A stretch of 18,529 bases of DNA from JAHIYG01 sp041306075 (GTDB lineage Archaea > Altiarchaeota > Altiarchaeia > IMC4 > SCGC-AAA252-I15): the NCBI GenBank assembly GCA_041306075.1, contig JBFYKH010000015.1, forward strand, positions 1 to 18,529, read 5' to 3'. A program made the position numbers and the translations under genes. The notes below the pieces were generated by a model. The model saw only the letters and a list, made by a program, of their open reading frames with translations. It did not search any database and had not been told where the DNA came from. The stretch's first letter is position 1. The number at the start of each line of letters is the position of its first letter. Shown here one piece after another: positions 1 to 6,960 of the stretch.

Positions 1-63
1 GAGGGCGTCCATCGCCGACAGCACCTCGTCCTCCGTTTCGCCGAGGCCGACCATTATCGACTA
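1..63 (-). pseudogene. lipA: In-frame continuation of lipA beyond the tandem TAG codons
   Basis: Reading on in the same frame past the two TAG codons gives S-I-M-V-G-L-G-E-T-E-D-E-V-L, then S-A-M-D-A-L, up to the window edge. This is the well-conserved LipA segment that normally follows T-K-S. No base has been lost or gained. Each TAG is one substitution from the expected codon: AAG for Lys and TCG for Ser. The gene is therefore a fresh nonsense pseudogene, a site of readthrough, or a sequence error. The remaining 3' part lies outside the window. Confidence 0.7.
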
Positions 64-786
64 CTACGTACTCACACCCGGGCTGGTATACTTCGCCTCC
101 CTGAGCGTCCGGAGGCTCCTGGCATACGACGCCCTCGCGTCCCTCACCGTCTGCAGCCTCTCTACGGCCTCCACATTGTGGGCGAGCACGTCCGGCCCCG
201 CCGCGATGACGCGCGCGAGTTCGGCGCCGACGTAATCCGGTATCAAGGCCTCCACCGCGAACCCCCCCGCCTTAAGCCGCCTGACGCACTCCGCAAAGTG
301 CGCCGAGCCCCGGTCAGGGAGGTCGTCCCTGTCCACGGACGTGACGACGACGTGCCTGAGCCCGAGCCTCCTCGCGGCCTCGGCGAGTCTCCCCGGCTCC
401 TCGGGGTCCACCGGGCGGCCCTCGTCCGACGTCTTGACCGCGCAGAACCTGCAGCCCCGCGTGCACGTGTCGCCGAGTATCATGAACGTCGCAGTCCCGG
501 AACTCCAGCATTCGCCCCTGTTCGGGCACTTGGCCTCCTCGCAGACCGTGTTCAAGCCGCAGGATGCGAGGGCGCCCTTCACCTTCGCGTATCCCGCGCC
601 TCCCCCCGCCTTCACCCGAAGCCATGCGGGTTTCCTGCCCGCTGTGAAGAGCGGCGGGGACTGTCGGCTGAAGTCGACAGCTTTCGGGCGGAGCCCGCCC
701 CGCCGCTCTACACACGCCACAATCCGCCCAGAGTGTGTGTATTCTTTGCCTGCCCTCTGAAGAGGGGCGGATTGTGAGCGTTTCAA
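64..786 (-). CDS. lipA: Lipoyl synthase, N-terminal part, cut by tandem amber codons
   Basis: Radical-SAM enzyme that inserts two sulfurs into octanoyl groups to make lipoyl cofactor. The sequence shows both expected cysteine sets: the auxiliary-cluster CX4CX5C (C82, C87, C93) and the radical-SAM CX3CX2C (C108, C112, C115), plus the family phrases GTATFMILGDTCTRGC and VVTSVDRDDLPD. The frame stops after about 240 residues at TAG TAG (61-66), exactly where homologues read T-K-S-S-I-M-V-G-L-G-E, and the same frame continues beyond. The C-terminal part, including the expected serine cluster ligand, lies outside the window. The TTG at 786 overlaps the TGA of the upstream SDR gene (TTGA), but the first 50 or so residues do not look like LipA; recognisable homology begins near RKPAWLRVK (residue 51). 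GTG at 720 or 615 are alternative starts. Family identity is secure; whether the gene is functional is not. Confidence 0.85.
   Translation of the reverse strand: MKRSQSAPLQRAGKEYTHSGRIVACVERRGGLRPKAVDFSRQSPPLFTAGRKPAWLRVKAGGGAGYAKVKGALASCGLNTVCEEAKCPNRGECWSSGTATFMILGDTCTRGCRFCAVKTSDEGRPVDPEEPGRLAEAARRLGLRHVVVTSVDRDDLPDRGSAHFAECVRRLKAGGFAVEALIPDYVGAELARVIAAGPDVLAHNVEAVERLQTVRDARASYARSLRTLREAKYTSPGVST
634..764. repeat. Imperfect direct repeats flanking the structured element
   Basis: CCTGCCCGCTGTGAAGAG (634-651) and CCTGCCCTCTGAAGAG (749-764) differ by one substitution and a 2-base gap. They lie on either side of the three-way-junction structure and overlap its outer stem by three bases. This could mark a duplication or insertion in the 5' part of lipA. 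The sequence alone does not tell which. Confidence 0.45.
649..708. repeat. Three-way-junction-like nested inverted repeat upstream of the lipA core
   Basis: An 11-bp perfect outer stem (GAGCGGCGGGG at 649-659 with CCCCGCCGCTC at 698-708) encloses two hairpins. Hairpin A is at 661-680 (CTGTCG/CGACAG, 8-nt loop). Hairpin B is at 686-696 (GGGC/GCCC, 3-nt loop). Only six bases are left at the junctions. Both DNA strands can form the fold. On the minus strand it lies inside the leader or extreme 5' coding part of lipA. It is not a tRNA: there is no T-loop and no anticodon arm geometry. It could be a structured mRNA leader, a small RNA, or the body of a small inserted element. Confidence 0.7.
718..776. 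repeat. 12-bp perfect inverted repeat with inner hairpin between SDR gene and lipA core
   Basis: CACAATCCGCCC (718-729) is matched exactly by GGGCGGATTGTG (765-776), leaving a 35-nt loop. The loop region carries a second 6-bp hairpin, CCCTCT/AGAGGG (753-758 with 761-766), that overlaps the outer arm by two bases, so the two cannot both form completely. On the minus strand a run of ACACAC in the loop (731-740) can also pair with GTGTGT just outside the stem (709-716). These mutually exclusive pairings resemble a regulatory leader, but this is inference only. Confidence 0.6.
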
Positions 787-1478
787 GCGAACACTATCTC
801 CCCGGGCTTGAATTCGCCGTCTACCAGCCTGCCAACGGCGGATGCGACCTCTATGAGGTTTCCCACGGGCAGCCCGGTCGTGGCTGAAATCCCCTTAAGA
901 TAGCCTCCCCCCATGCCTTCCGGCGGCAGTATCAGGCCAGGCGCTATCCCGTACACCAACACGCGAGGCGCCATAGCCTTGGCGGCCATCCTCGTGTATT
1001 CGGCCAGCGCCTTCTTCGAGAGCGTGTAGGCAAAGTAGCCGACCGTGTCGTCCATAATCTTGGCGTCGAGGACGTTTATCACGACCCCCCGCCCGGCGAA
1101 CCTGCCGAAGTCCCGGGTCAGTAGCGCGGGAGCCCTGAAATTCACGTCGAACTCGAGGTCGAACAGCCCGTCGCCGGTCTCAGGCAGCGTCGCCTTCCTG
1201 AACACGGCCGCGTTGTTGACGAGGAGCATGAGGTTCGGGAACCGTTTCACGACCCTCCGCATCAGCCCCCCCGACTGCCTCCTGTCCGAGAGGTCGGCCT
1301 TGAACAGCGCGCATTCCGCGCCCTCCGCCCGCACCAGGCGGGCGGTCTCCTTCGCCTGGAGTCCGGAGGTGTTGTAGTGCAGCGCTATGTCGTAGCCTCT
1401 CCCGGCCAGGTACAAGGCTATCGCCGCGCCAATCCTCTTGGCGCCTCCGGTGACAAGTGCAGCCTTCCTCAAGCGCAT
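783..1478 (-). CDS. SDR-family oxidoreductase, pteridine reductase (PTR1/FolM)-like
   Basis: NAD(P)H-dependent short-chain dehydrogenase of 231 residues, the usual length. The nucleotide-binding TGGAKRIG is at residues 10-17, NNA at 88-90 and the catalytic YxxxK at 151-155. The position normally held by catalytic Ser is Asp (D138 in INVLDAK). That, the Arg in the glycine-rich loop and the HYN segment after strand 2 are features of pteridine reductase 1, which uses an Asp-Tyr-Lys set to reduce biopterin or dihydrofolate. I infer a pterin substrate; a generic SDR remains possible. The ATG at 1478 is preceded by a TATA-like site with a very short leader. Its TGA stop overlaps the TTG that opens the lipA frame, so the two are probably co-transcribed. 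Confidence 0.85.
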   Translation of the reverse strand: MRLRKAALVTGGAKRIGAAIALYLAGRGYDIALHYNTSGLQAKETARLVRAEGAECALFKADLSDRRQSGGLMRRVVKRFPNLMLLVNNAAVFRKATLPETGDGLFDLEFDVNFRAPALLTRDFGRFAGRGVVINVLDAKIMDDTVGYFAYTLSKKALAEYTRMAAKAMAPRVLVYGIAPGLILPPEGMGGGYLKGISATTGLPVGNLIEVASAVGRLVDGEFKPGEIVFA

Positions 1479-1508
1479 CCCCTATACGGGTAATGATATG
1501 CGGTCTGG

Positions 1509-1514
1509 TTTAAG
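1509..1514 (-). promoter_or_regulatory. Putative TATA box for the SDR-lipA transcript
   Basis: The minus strand reads GGTTCTTAAACC here, an AT island in GC-rich DNA. Its centre is about 33 bases from the SDR ATG (1478), giving a predicted transcript start about 7 bases before the ATG. This placement matches the short-leader pattern of other genes in the window. Alone it is a weak match. Confidence 0.35.
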
Positions 1515-1534
1515 AACCTTCCCGGCCCGGCACA

Positions 1535-2365
1535 TCACTCCCCGGGCATGTAATGGAGCATGTCCAATACGGTGCCGGTCGGCTCCAGGACGCCGGCTAT
1601 GACGACGTCCCTGCCGAAGAAGCCCTCCATCCTGTCTCCGGTCTTGGCGAACAAGCCCTCGTCCATCATCATCTTCGCCTCGTCGGAGCCGAGTATGAGC
1701 GGCAGGTAGGTCCTGTTCTGGCGTATGTGGAGGTCGAGGCCTAGGATGTCCAGGCCGACCACGGTCTTCTCGTTCCTGAGCCGCTCGTAGTCCAGCATCC
1801 CGCCCATGGCGAACCTGATGCCCTGTGGCATGTTCGTGCCGTCCGGCCTGACGTAGTAGAAGAACTTCGGCATCTTCTCGTCCGTGAACTTCACGTCTAT
1901 CGTCTCCGCGGGCTGTATAGAGTCGAACCTGCCCTTCGGGAGTATGTGCATCATGTCCATGAGGGTGCCCGTCCTCTTGAGGGTGCCGGTCACCTGCGTC
2001 CTTCCGCCGAGGAACTCCTCGTCCACCCCGTAGCCCCATAGGGCCTGGGACGCGCTTATGTTGTTGTTCTCCGCCATCTCCCTGGCCTCCTCATATCCGA
2101 GGACCATGGACCCTTCCTCCGGCACGGGCTCCCCCATCATCGCGGGCAATGACTCAAGCCTGCCCGCCGGCACGTATGCGATGAGTTTCGGCTGCCCGTC
2201 CGCGAAAACGACCTTAATCCCCATGTCGGCGAATATCATCGGGCTTGCCGCCTGGCCTTTCGCGAAGTAGCCCCCCTCATACAGGGCGGCGGTCCCGGCT
2301 GCGATGACGAGCAGGGTGAACAACACCTGCCTGAGATTCTCCCTTAACACGCTGTTCCCTTCCAT
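1535..2365 (-). CDS. Unrecognised membrane-anchored protein with duplicated Met/His motif, last gene of the copper operon
   Basis: Protein of 276 residues that I do not recognise. One N-terminal membrane segment (about residues 13-29) suggests an anchored extracytoplasmic domain. The rest holds an internal duplication: residues 87-143 and 223-274 both run from an (L/V)LG-x-x-EA start through a hydrophobic G-x-L strand to the signature T-G-T-x-x-D-M-x-H-x-x-P (T132-P143 and T263-P274). The protein is rich in Met, including a run of three near 232. Together with its place one base after copA, this suggests a Cu(I)-binding periplasmic-side partner of the ATPase, but that is inference. The GGAGGT at the end of copA, nine bases before the ATG, is a strong ribosome-binding site. 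No catalytic motif is visible. Confidence 0.85.
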   Translation of the reverse strand: MEGNSVLRENLRQVLFTLLVIAAGTAALYEGGYFAKGQAASPMIFADMGIKVVFADGQPKLIAYVPAGRLESLPAMMGEPVPEEGSMVLGYEEAREMAENNNISASQALWGYGVDEEFLGGRTQVTGTLKRTGTLMDMMHILPKGRFDSIQPAETIDVKFTDEKMPKFFYYVRPDGTNMPQGIRFAMGGMLDYERLRNEKTVVGLDILGLDLHIRQNRTYLPLILGSDEAKMMMDEGLFAKTGDRMEGFFGRDVVIAGVLEPTGTVLDMLHYMPGE

Positions 2366-2366
2366 T

Positions 2367-4550
2367 TTACCCCAACCTCCTGTACTTCAATAAGAGCGAG
2401 TTCGTCACGACCGACACCGAGCTCAAGGCCATCGCGGCCCCGGCTATTATCGGGGACAGGAGCCATCCCGTGAACGGGTAAAGGGCCCCCGCCGCGACCG
2501 GTATGCCGACGGTGTTGTAGAACAGCGCCCAGAACATGTTCTGGCGTATCTTCGCCATAGTCTGCCTGCTCAAGACGACCGCCCTGGCCACGTCGACGGG
2601 GTTGTTCCTCATAAGCACTATGCTCCCTGACTCCATGGCGACGTCGGTTCCGGAGGCCATGGCTATGCCCACGTCCGCCTGCGCGAGCGCGGGGGCGTCG
2701 TTTATGCCGTCGCCGACCATCCCGACCCTCTTGCCCTCGGACTGGAGCTTCTTCACGTACCCTGCCTTGTCCTGTGGCATCACCTCGGCGAAGACGTTGT
2801 CTATGCCGAGCCTCTTCCCGACCGCGCTCGCAGTCCTCCGGTTGTCGCCCGTTATCATGTAGACGCTGACGCCCATCTCCTTAAGACTGGAGACGGCCTC
2901 GACCGAGGACTCCTTCACGGTGTCGGCTATCGCCGCCACCGCCGCAGTACCGCCGTCCACTCCCAGGACGACGGCGGTCTTGCCCTCGTCCTCCAGCCTC
3001 TGCAGGAGGGTCTCCTGCCCCTTCACGTCGACGCCGTTGGCCTCCATCAGCCGCCTGTTGCCGAGGAGGACGAGCCTGCCGTCCACCATGCCCTTCACGC
3101 CCTGGCCGGGCACGGCCTGGAATCCGATGGCGCGCCCAGGCTCAAGGCCCCTGGCTTTCGCGTACTCCAGGACCGCGTCCGCGAGCGGGTGCTCCGACCC
3201 CTTCTCTATCCCTGCCATGAGCTTCACGGCCTCGGCCTCGTCGAAAGTCCCGACGGCATTGAAGTCCGTCACCGCCGGCTTCCCGGACGTCAACGTCCCG
3301 GTCTTGTCGAATATCACCGCGTCCAGCCTGTGCGCCGACTCCAGGGCCTCGCCGCTCTTTATGAGTATCCCGTTGACTGCGCCTTTGCCTACCCCGACCA
3401 TTATAGCAGTCGGCGTCGCCAGGCCGAGCGCGCACGGGCAGGATATCACGAGCACCGAGACGGCTATGGTGAGGGCGAAGGCGAACGTCTTGCCTGCCGC
3501 CAGGTACCAGAAGCCGAACGATACGAGCGCTATGGCGATTACGCTTGGCACGAACCAGCTAGAGACGACGTCCGCGAACCTCTGTATCGGCGCCCGGGAG
3601 CCCTGCGCGTCCTCCACGAGCCGTATTATCTGTGCGAGCGTTGTGTCTGCGCCGACCTTCGTCGCCTTGAACTGGAAGCCGCCGTGCTTGTTTATGGTGG
3701 AGCCTATCACGTTGCTCCCCACGGTCTTCTCCACCGGCATGCTCTCCCCGGTTATCATGGACTCGTCCACGCTCGTCGACCCCGACGTTATGACCCCGTC
3801 CACCGGAATCTTCTCCCCGGGCTTGACGACTACGATGTCGCCCGCCCTGACCTCGTCGACGGATATCACGGCCTCCCTGCCGTCCCTCACGACCGTCGCG
3901 GTCTTCGGCCTCAGGTCCATCAGCTTCCTTATGGCCTCGCCTGTCTTGCCCTTCGCGCTCGCCTCCAGGTATTTCCCGGCAAGGACGAAGGTTATGAGGA
4001 CGGCGGCGGTCTCGAAGTACTGGTCCGCCATCGGCTTCGCTAGCATCACCCACACGCTGTACGCGTAGGCTGCGGTGGTGCCTACCACTATCAGCGTGTC
4101 CATGTTGCTGGTCCTGTTCCTGAGGGCCGCCCATGCGCCGCTGTAGAACCTGGCGCCGGCGATGAACTGTATCGGCGTGGACAGGAGGAACAGGAGGTAC
4201 AGCCTGTACGGGAACTCCATGAATATCATGCCCAGGAGGAAGGCCGGCACGGCCAGCACTATGCTGAACGAGAGCAGCAGCCTCAGCCCCTCTATCTCGC
4301 GCTTCTTGTCCAGCTCCTCGACGGTCTTGTCCGCCTCCGTGGACACCGCTGCGCCGTAGCCCTTCTTCCTGACGGCGTCGATGAGCCTCTGGACGTCCGC
4401 CCTCCCCTCGTCGTATTCCACGTGCGCCTTCTCGGTGGACAGGTTCACGTTCGCGCTCAAGACGCCCTCCGTCTTGGAGAGGCCTCTCGTCACGAGAGCC
4501 GAGCAGCTCGCGCAGTGCATTCCCGTAATCTTAAGGTTGACTTTTTTCAT
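2367..4550 (-). CDS. copA: Copper-translocating P1B-type ATPase
   Basis: Membrane pump of 727 residues that exports Cu(I) using ATP. In order: one N-terminal heavy-metal domain with GMHCASC (C13, C16), membrane helices, the actuator TGES loop, the metal-channel CPC (C371, C373), the phosphorylated Asp in DKTGT (D415), the SEHPLA ATP-binding His (about H454), and the GDGINDAP hinge (about 612-619). The last two helices carry the YN and M-x-x-S-S patterns typical of the Cu(I)-specific P1B-1 subgroup, so copper or silver is favoured over zinc or cadmium. It sits in the middle of the operon, three bases after the DUF2318-like gene and one base before the unknown Met/His-rich gene. Length and motifs are complete. 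CcoI-like delivery of copper to an oxidase is an alternative role to detoxification. Confidence 0.97.
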   Translation of the reverse strand: MKKVNLKITGMHCASCSALVTRGLSKTEGVLSANVNLSTEKAHVEYDEGRADVQRLIDAVRKKGYGAAVSTEADKTVEELDKKREIEGLRLLLSFSIVLAVPAFLLGMIFMEFPYRLYLLFLLSTPIQFIAGARFYSGAWAALRNRTSNMDTLIVVGTTAAYAYSVWVMLAKPMADQYFETAAVLITFVLAGKYLEASAKGKTGEAIRKLMDLRPKTATVVRDGREAVISVDEVRAGDIVVVKPGEKIPVDGVITSGSTSVDESMITGESMPVEKTVGSNVIGSTINKHGGFQFKATKVGADTTLAQIIRLVEDAQGSRAPIQRFADVVSSWFVPSVIAIALVSFGFWYLAAGKTFAFALTIAVSVLVISCPCALGLATPTAIMVGVGKGAVNGILIKSGEALESAHRLDAVIFDKTGTLTSGKPAVTDFNAVGTFDEAEAVKLMAGIEKGSEHPLADAVLEYAKARGLEPGRAIGFQAVPGQGVKGMVDGRLVLLGNRRLMEANGVDVKGQETLLQRLEDEGKTAVVLGVDGGTAAVAAIADTVKESSVEAVSSLKEMGVSVYMITGDNRRTASAVGKRLGIDNVFAEVMPQDKAGYVKKLQSEGKRVGMVGDGINDAPALAQADVGIAMASGTDVAMESGSIVLMRNNPVDVARAVVLSRQTMAKIRQNMFWALFYNTVGIPVAAGALYPFTGWLLSPIIAGAAMALSSVSVVTNSLLLKYRRLG

Positions 4551-4553
4551 CTT

Positions 4554-5096
4554 TCAGAACAGCCTCGCTCCCGAGGATAGGTCCGCCTTCCGTATCACCA
4601 CATTGCCGTCGGCGACCGCAAAGGGCAGGTCTGCCGGCATGCATCCTCCTTGGAGCAGGTTCTTCGCGCCAAGGTCATCCATCCTGAAGCGTTTCCCGCA
4701 CTTGTTGCACACCAGGTCCCCTCCCTCCTGCCTGAAGCCCGACGAGCCCCCGCAGACGTCGCATCCGTCAAACGCCGCCCTTGGTCTGCCGTCGCTTCCC
4801 CTGACAGCCAGGTACCTTATCTCCCTGCCGTCCAAGACCGTTGTGTACTTCTTCGCCTGCGCGCTTAAATCCGACAGCGGCACGGTCACAATGTCGCCGT
4901 CGCCGTTCAAGGGCGCGCCCGCTTGGGCGCCGCCAGACTGGCCGTCCGCCACCGCCGCCTGGACGACGTATACTCCCCCGGCGACCCCTGCCACCAGGAT
5001 GGCGGCCAATAAGAGCTTCGTGCCATGGCCCGCCCCGGCTGATGGCTCAGCACTCGCTTTGCCTCTCCCCCCCCTAGCATTTTCGGCATGTTTCAT
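4554..5096 (-). CDS. Membrane-anchored DUF2318-like cysteine protein
   Basis: Protein of 180 residues: a short hydrophilic start rich in Ala/Gly, one membrane segment (about 27-50), then a small domain with two CxxC pairs (C112/C115 and C130/C133) and a further Cys in GGCMP (C152). The arrangement (a Y/F-rich strand, FDGCDVCGG, VCNKCGKRF, then GGCMP) matches my memory of the DUF2318 family, a putative Fe-S or metal-binding membrane protein often found near metal transporters. The exact function is not established. The ATG is preceded by GGAGGATTAC, a good ribosome-binding site. Its position between the cupredoxin fusion and copA suggests a role in copper handling or redox control at the membrane. 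Confidence 0.85.
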   Translation of the reverse strand: MKHAENARGGRGKASAEPSAGAGHGTKLLLAAILVAGVAGGVYVVQAAVADGQSGGAQAGAPLNGDGDIVTVPLSDLSAQAKKYTTVLDGREIRYLAVRGSDGRPRAAFDGCDVCGGSSGFRQEGGDLVCNKCGKRFRMDDLGAKNLLQGGCMPADLPFAVADGNVVIRKADLSSGARLF

Positions 5097-5106
5097 GTAA
5101 TCCTCC

Positions 5107-6960
5107 TCAGTATCCCCCCATCATCCCGCATCCGCAGCCCGAGCCCATACCGCAGCTTCCGCCAGATGGCACCTGGACGCTGTCGAGCGCGGCCTGATAG
5201 CTGCCCGATGTGTCGGCCTTGACGACGAAGACGCCCTTCAGCATCCCCATCCAGCAGCTCCACTGCACGTTCCCCTCCTCCGTCGGCGTGAACTCTATGG
5301 TCTGGAGGCCCTGCTTCACCTTGAAGCTCAGCCCCAGGGACGGCACCTTGATGGCGTTGTTGCATCCCGTCAGCTCTTGTCCGTCTATGACCCACTTCAC
5401 CGGGACGCCCTTCTCGAGGACGAACTTGTTCGGGCTGAAGCCGCCGTACGTGACGTTCATGCGTATCGCCTGGTAGCCTGAATCGTCCGCCTCCACCACG
5501 TTCTTGGCCGCCGGCTGCGTCTTCTCAGGCGGCTTCACCTGCCTTAAGCTCGTCGTGGTCGGGCCCGGCTTGACCAACTCCACGGACGGGGCTTCAGCCG
5601 CGGCCTTCACGGCCGCTCCTTCCCCCGAGACCGCCGCGTCGTCTTTGACTTGGAACGTGCCGGGTATCATGCCCATCCAGCAACTCCATGGCACAGTCCC
5701 CGCATCTTTCGGCGTGAACTCTATAGTCTGGAGGCCCCTCTTCACGTCGAATTCGAGGCCGTACTTCGGCACCTGTATGGCGTTGTTGCAGCTCGTCAGC
5801 TGCTGCCCGTCTATAACCCACCTGACGGGGACTCCCGTCTTCAGCACGAACGTGTCCGGCTGCCATCCGTAGGCTGTGACGTTCATCCTGATGACCTGGT
5901 AGCCGTCGCCGTCCAGTTCGACCGTGCCCTGGGACGGTCCCTGACCGCCCTGGGCGGCCTGCGGAATGTCGAGGCTTATGCCGCTCAGCGCTATCCCCCT
6001 GTTCACCATCACCAGCCCCAGGAGCAGCACGACCACTCCGGAGTACTTCAATATCCTGCTTGTCATCTTGAGGCTGAGCCTGGAGGCGAACGCCCCGAAT
6101 CCCAGCAGCAGCGGCAGTGTGCCGAGGCCGAACGCGGCCAGGTATGCGGCGCCCGTGTACGGGCTGCCGGTGGATGCTGCGAGCAGGTATACAGCCTGCA
6201 GCGGCCCGCATGCTATCATGAGGCCGTTCAGTAGGCCTATCGCCGCCGGGCTTCCGCTTGCGTGCAGCCTCCTCAGAAGCCATGCATCCATGAACCTAGG
6301 GGCCTTGAACCGCAGCCTCCTCGCCCAGCCGAGGTACCCCAGCATGTTCAGGCCGAAGAGCGCCAGGAAGAGTCCGGCGAACACCGCTGCGAACCCCCTC
6401 ATGGCCGGGGTGAATGTGATGTACGAGCCTATGAGGCCGAACACGGCGCCGAAGAACGCGTAGGAGACGGTCTTGGCGAGGCCGTATTTCATGTGCGACG
6501 CGTAGTCCGCCCTCCCCTCCGAGGCGGCCTTCGCGGTGTAGCTCACGACTAATCCGCCGCACATGGCTATGCAGTGGAAGCCTGTGAACAGGCCTATTAT
6601 GAACAAAAGCGGTATCGAGACGTCCTCCCCTATGGACGGGGCGTAGGCTCCGATGTACGGGGCCAGGGCGGTGTATGCGTATGCGAGCGCGGCTATTAGC
6701 GCGATTACGAGCGCGGTCTCGGCGGCGCTCGACTTTCCGCCGCCTCTGGCGCAGACGTAGCCCTTATCTTCGACGGCAGCTATGATTTCCGCGTAGGTCG
6801 TCCTGTCCGGGTCGTAGACGACCTCGCACAGTCCGCTGACGTGGTCGGCTTTGACGTGTTTGACTCCGGGGAGCTTCAGCGCCTGCCTGGCTATTATCTT
6901 CTCGCAGCTTGCGCACACCATCCCCTTGACTTCGAACTTGTCGGACTTCGTTTTTTTCAC
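5107..6960 (-). CDS. Fusion protein: HMA domain, DsbD/UreH-like membrane domain, two cupredoxin-like domains, Cys/Met tail
   Basis: Protein of 617 residues. (1) HMA domain at about 8-75 with GMVCASC (C16, C19). (2) Membrane domain at about 80-345 of the TauE/UreH/DsbD_2 type, with the GFHCIAMCGG motif near 125-135 and a second conserved Cys in IACGPLQA near 254. (3) Cupredoxin-like domain at about 346-440. (4) Ala/Pro-rich linker. (5) A second cupredoxin-like domain at about 490-583. (6) A C-terminal Gly tail with C603, C609, C611 and Met. Both cupredoxin copies keep SWGM-like end motifs but read CNNAI and WSCWMGM where blue copper proteins have His ligands, so Cu(I) thiolate/thioether binding is likely. 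The GTG start overlaps the copZ stop (GTGA), indicating translational coupling. Probable role: passing copper or electrons across the membrane. The direction of transport cannot be read from the sequence. Confidence 0.93.
   Translation of the reverse strand: MKKTKSDKFEVKGMVCASCEKIIARQALKLPGVKHVKADHVSGLCEVVYDPDRTTYAEIIAAVEDKGYVCARGGGKSSAAETALVIALIAALAYAYTALAPYIGAYAPSIGEDVSIPLLFIIGLFTGFHCIAMCGGLVVSYTAKAASEGRADYASHMKYGLAKTVSYAFFGAVFGLIGSYITFTPAMRGFAAVFAGLFLALFGLNMLGYLGWARRLRFKAPRFMDAWLLRRLHASGSPAAIGLLNGLMIACGPLQAVYLLAASTGSPYTGAAYLAAFGLGTLPLLLGFGAFASRLSLKMTSRILKYSGVVVLLLGLVMVNRGIALSGISLDIPQAAQGGQGPSQGTVELDGDGYQVIRMNVTAYGWQPDTFVLKTGVPVRWVIDGQQLTSCNNAIQVPKYGLEFDVKRGLQTIEFTPKDAGTVPWSCWMGMIPGTFQVKDDAAVSGEGAAVKAAAEAPSVELVKPGPTTTSLRQVKPPEKTQPAAKNVVEADDSGYQAIRMNVTYGGFSPNKFVLEKGVPVKWVIDGQELTGCNNAIKVPSLGLSFKVKQGLQTIEFTPTEEGNVQWSCWMGMLKGVFVVKADTSGSYQAALDSVQVPSGGSCGMGSGCGCGMMGGY

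Noticed and set aside
61..66. Reassignment of TAG to pyrrolysine or another amino acid throughout this genome
   Set aside because: cysS, thiI, the regulator at 7258, the 722-residue protein and the stalk protein all end naturally in TAG at family- or context-appropriate positions. A genome-wide sense TAG is not supported; only local readthrough remains possible.
649..708. tRNA gene
   Set aside because: The outer stem and two hairpins recall a cloverleaf, but there is no T-loop consensus, no 7-base anticodon loop, and only 60 bases.
2920..4068. Plus-strand open frames opposite copA
   Set aside because: They are antisense to a full-length, motif-complete P1B ATPase, and the translations are Ser/Thr/Pro-rich shadows.
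5206..5925. DNA-level repeat as a recombination hotspot
   Set aside because: The similarity of the two segments is explained by the tandem cupredoxin-like domains of one protein.
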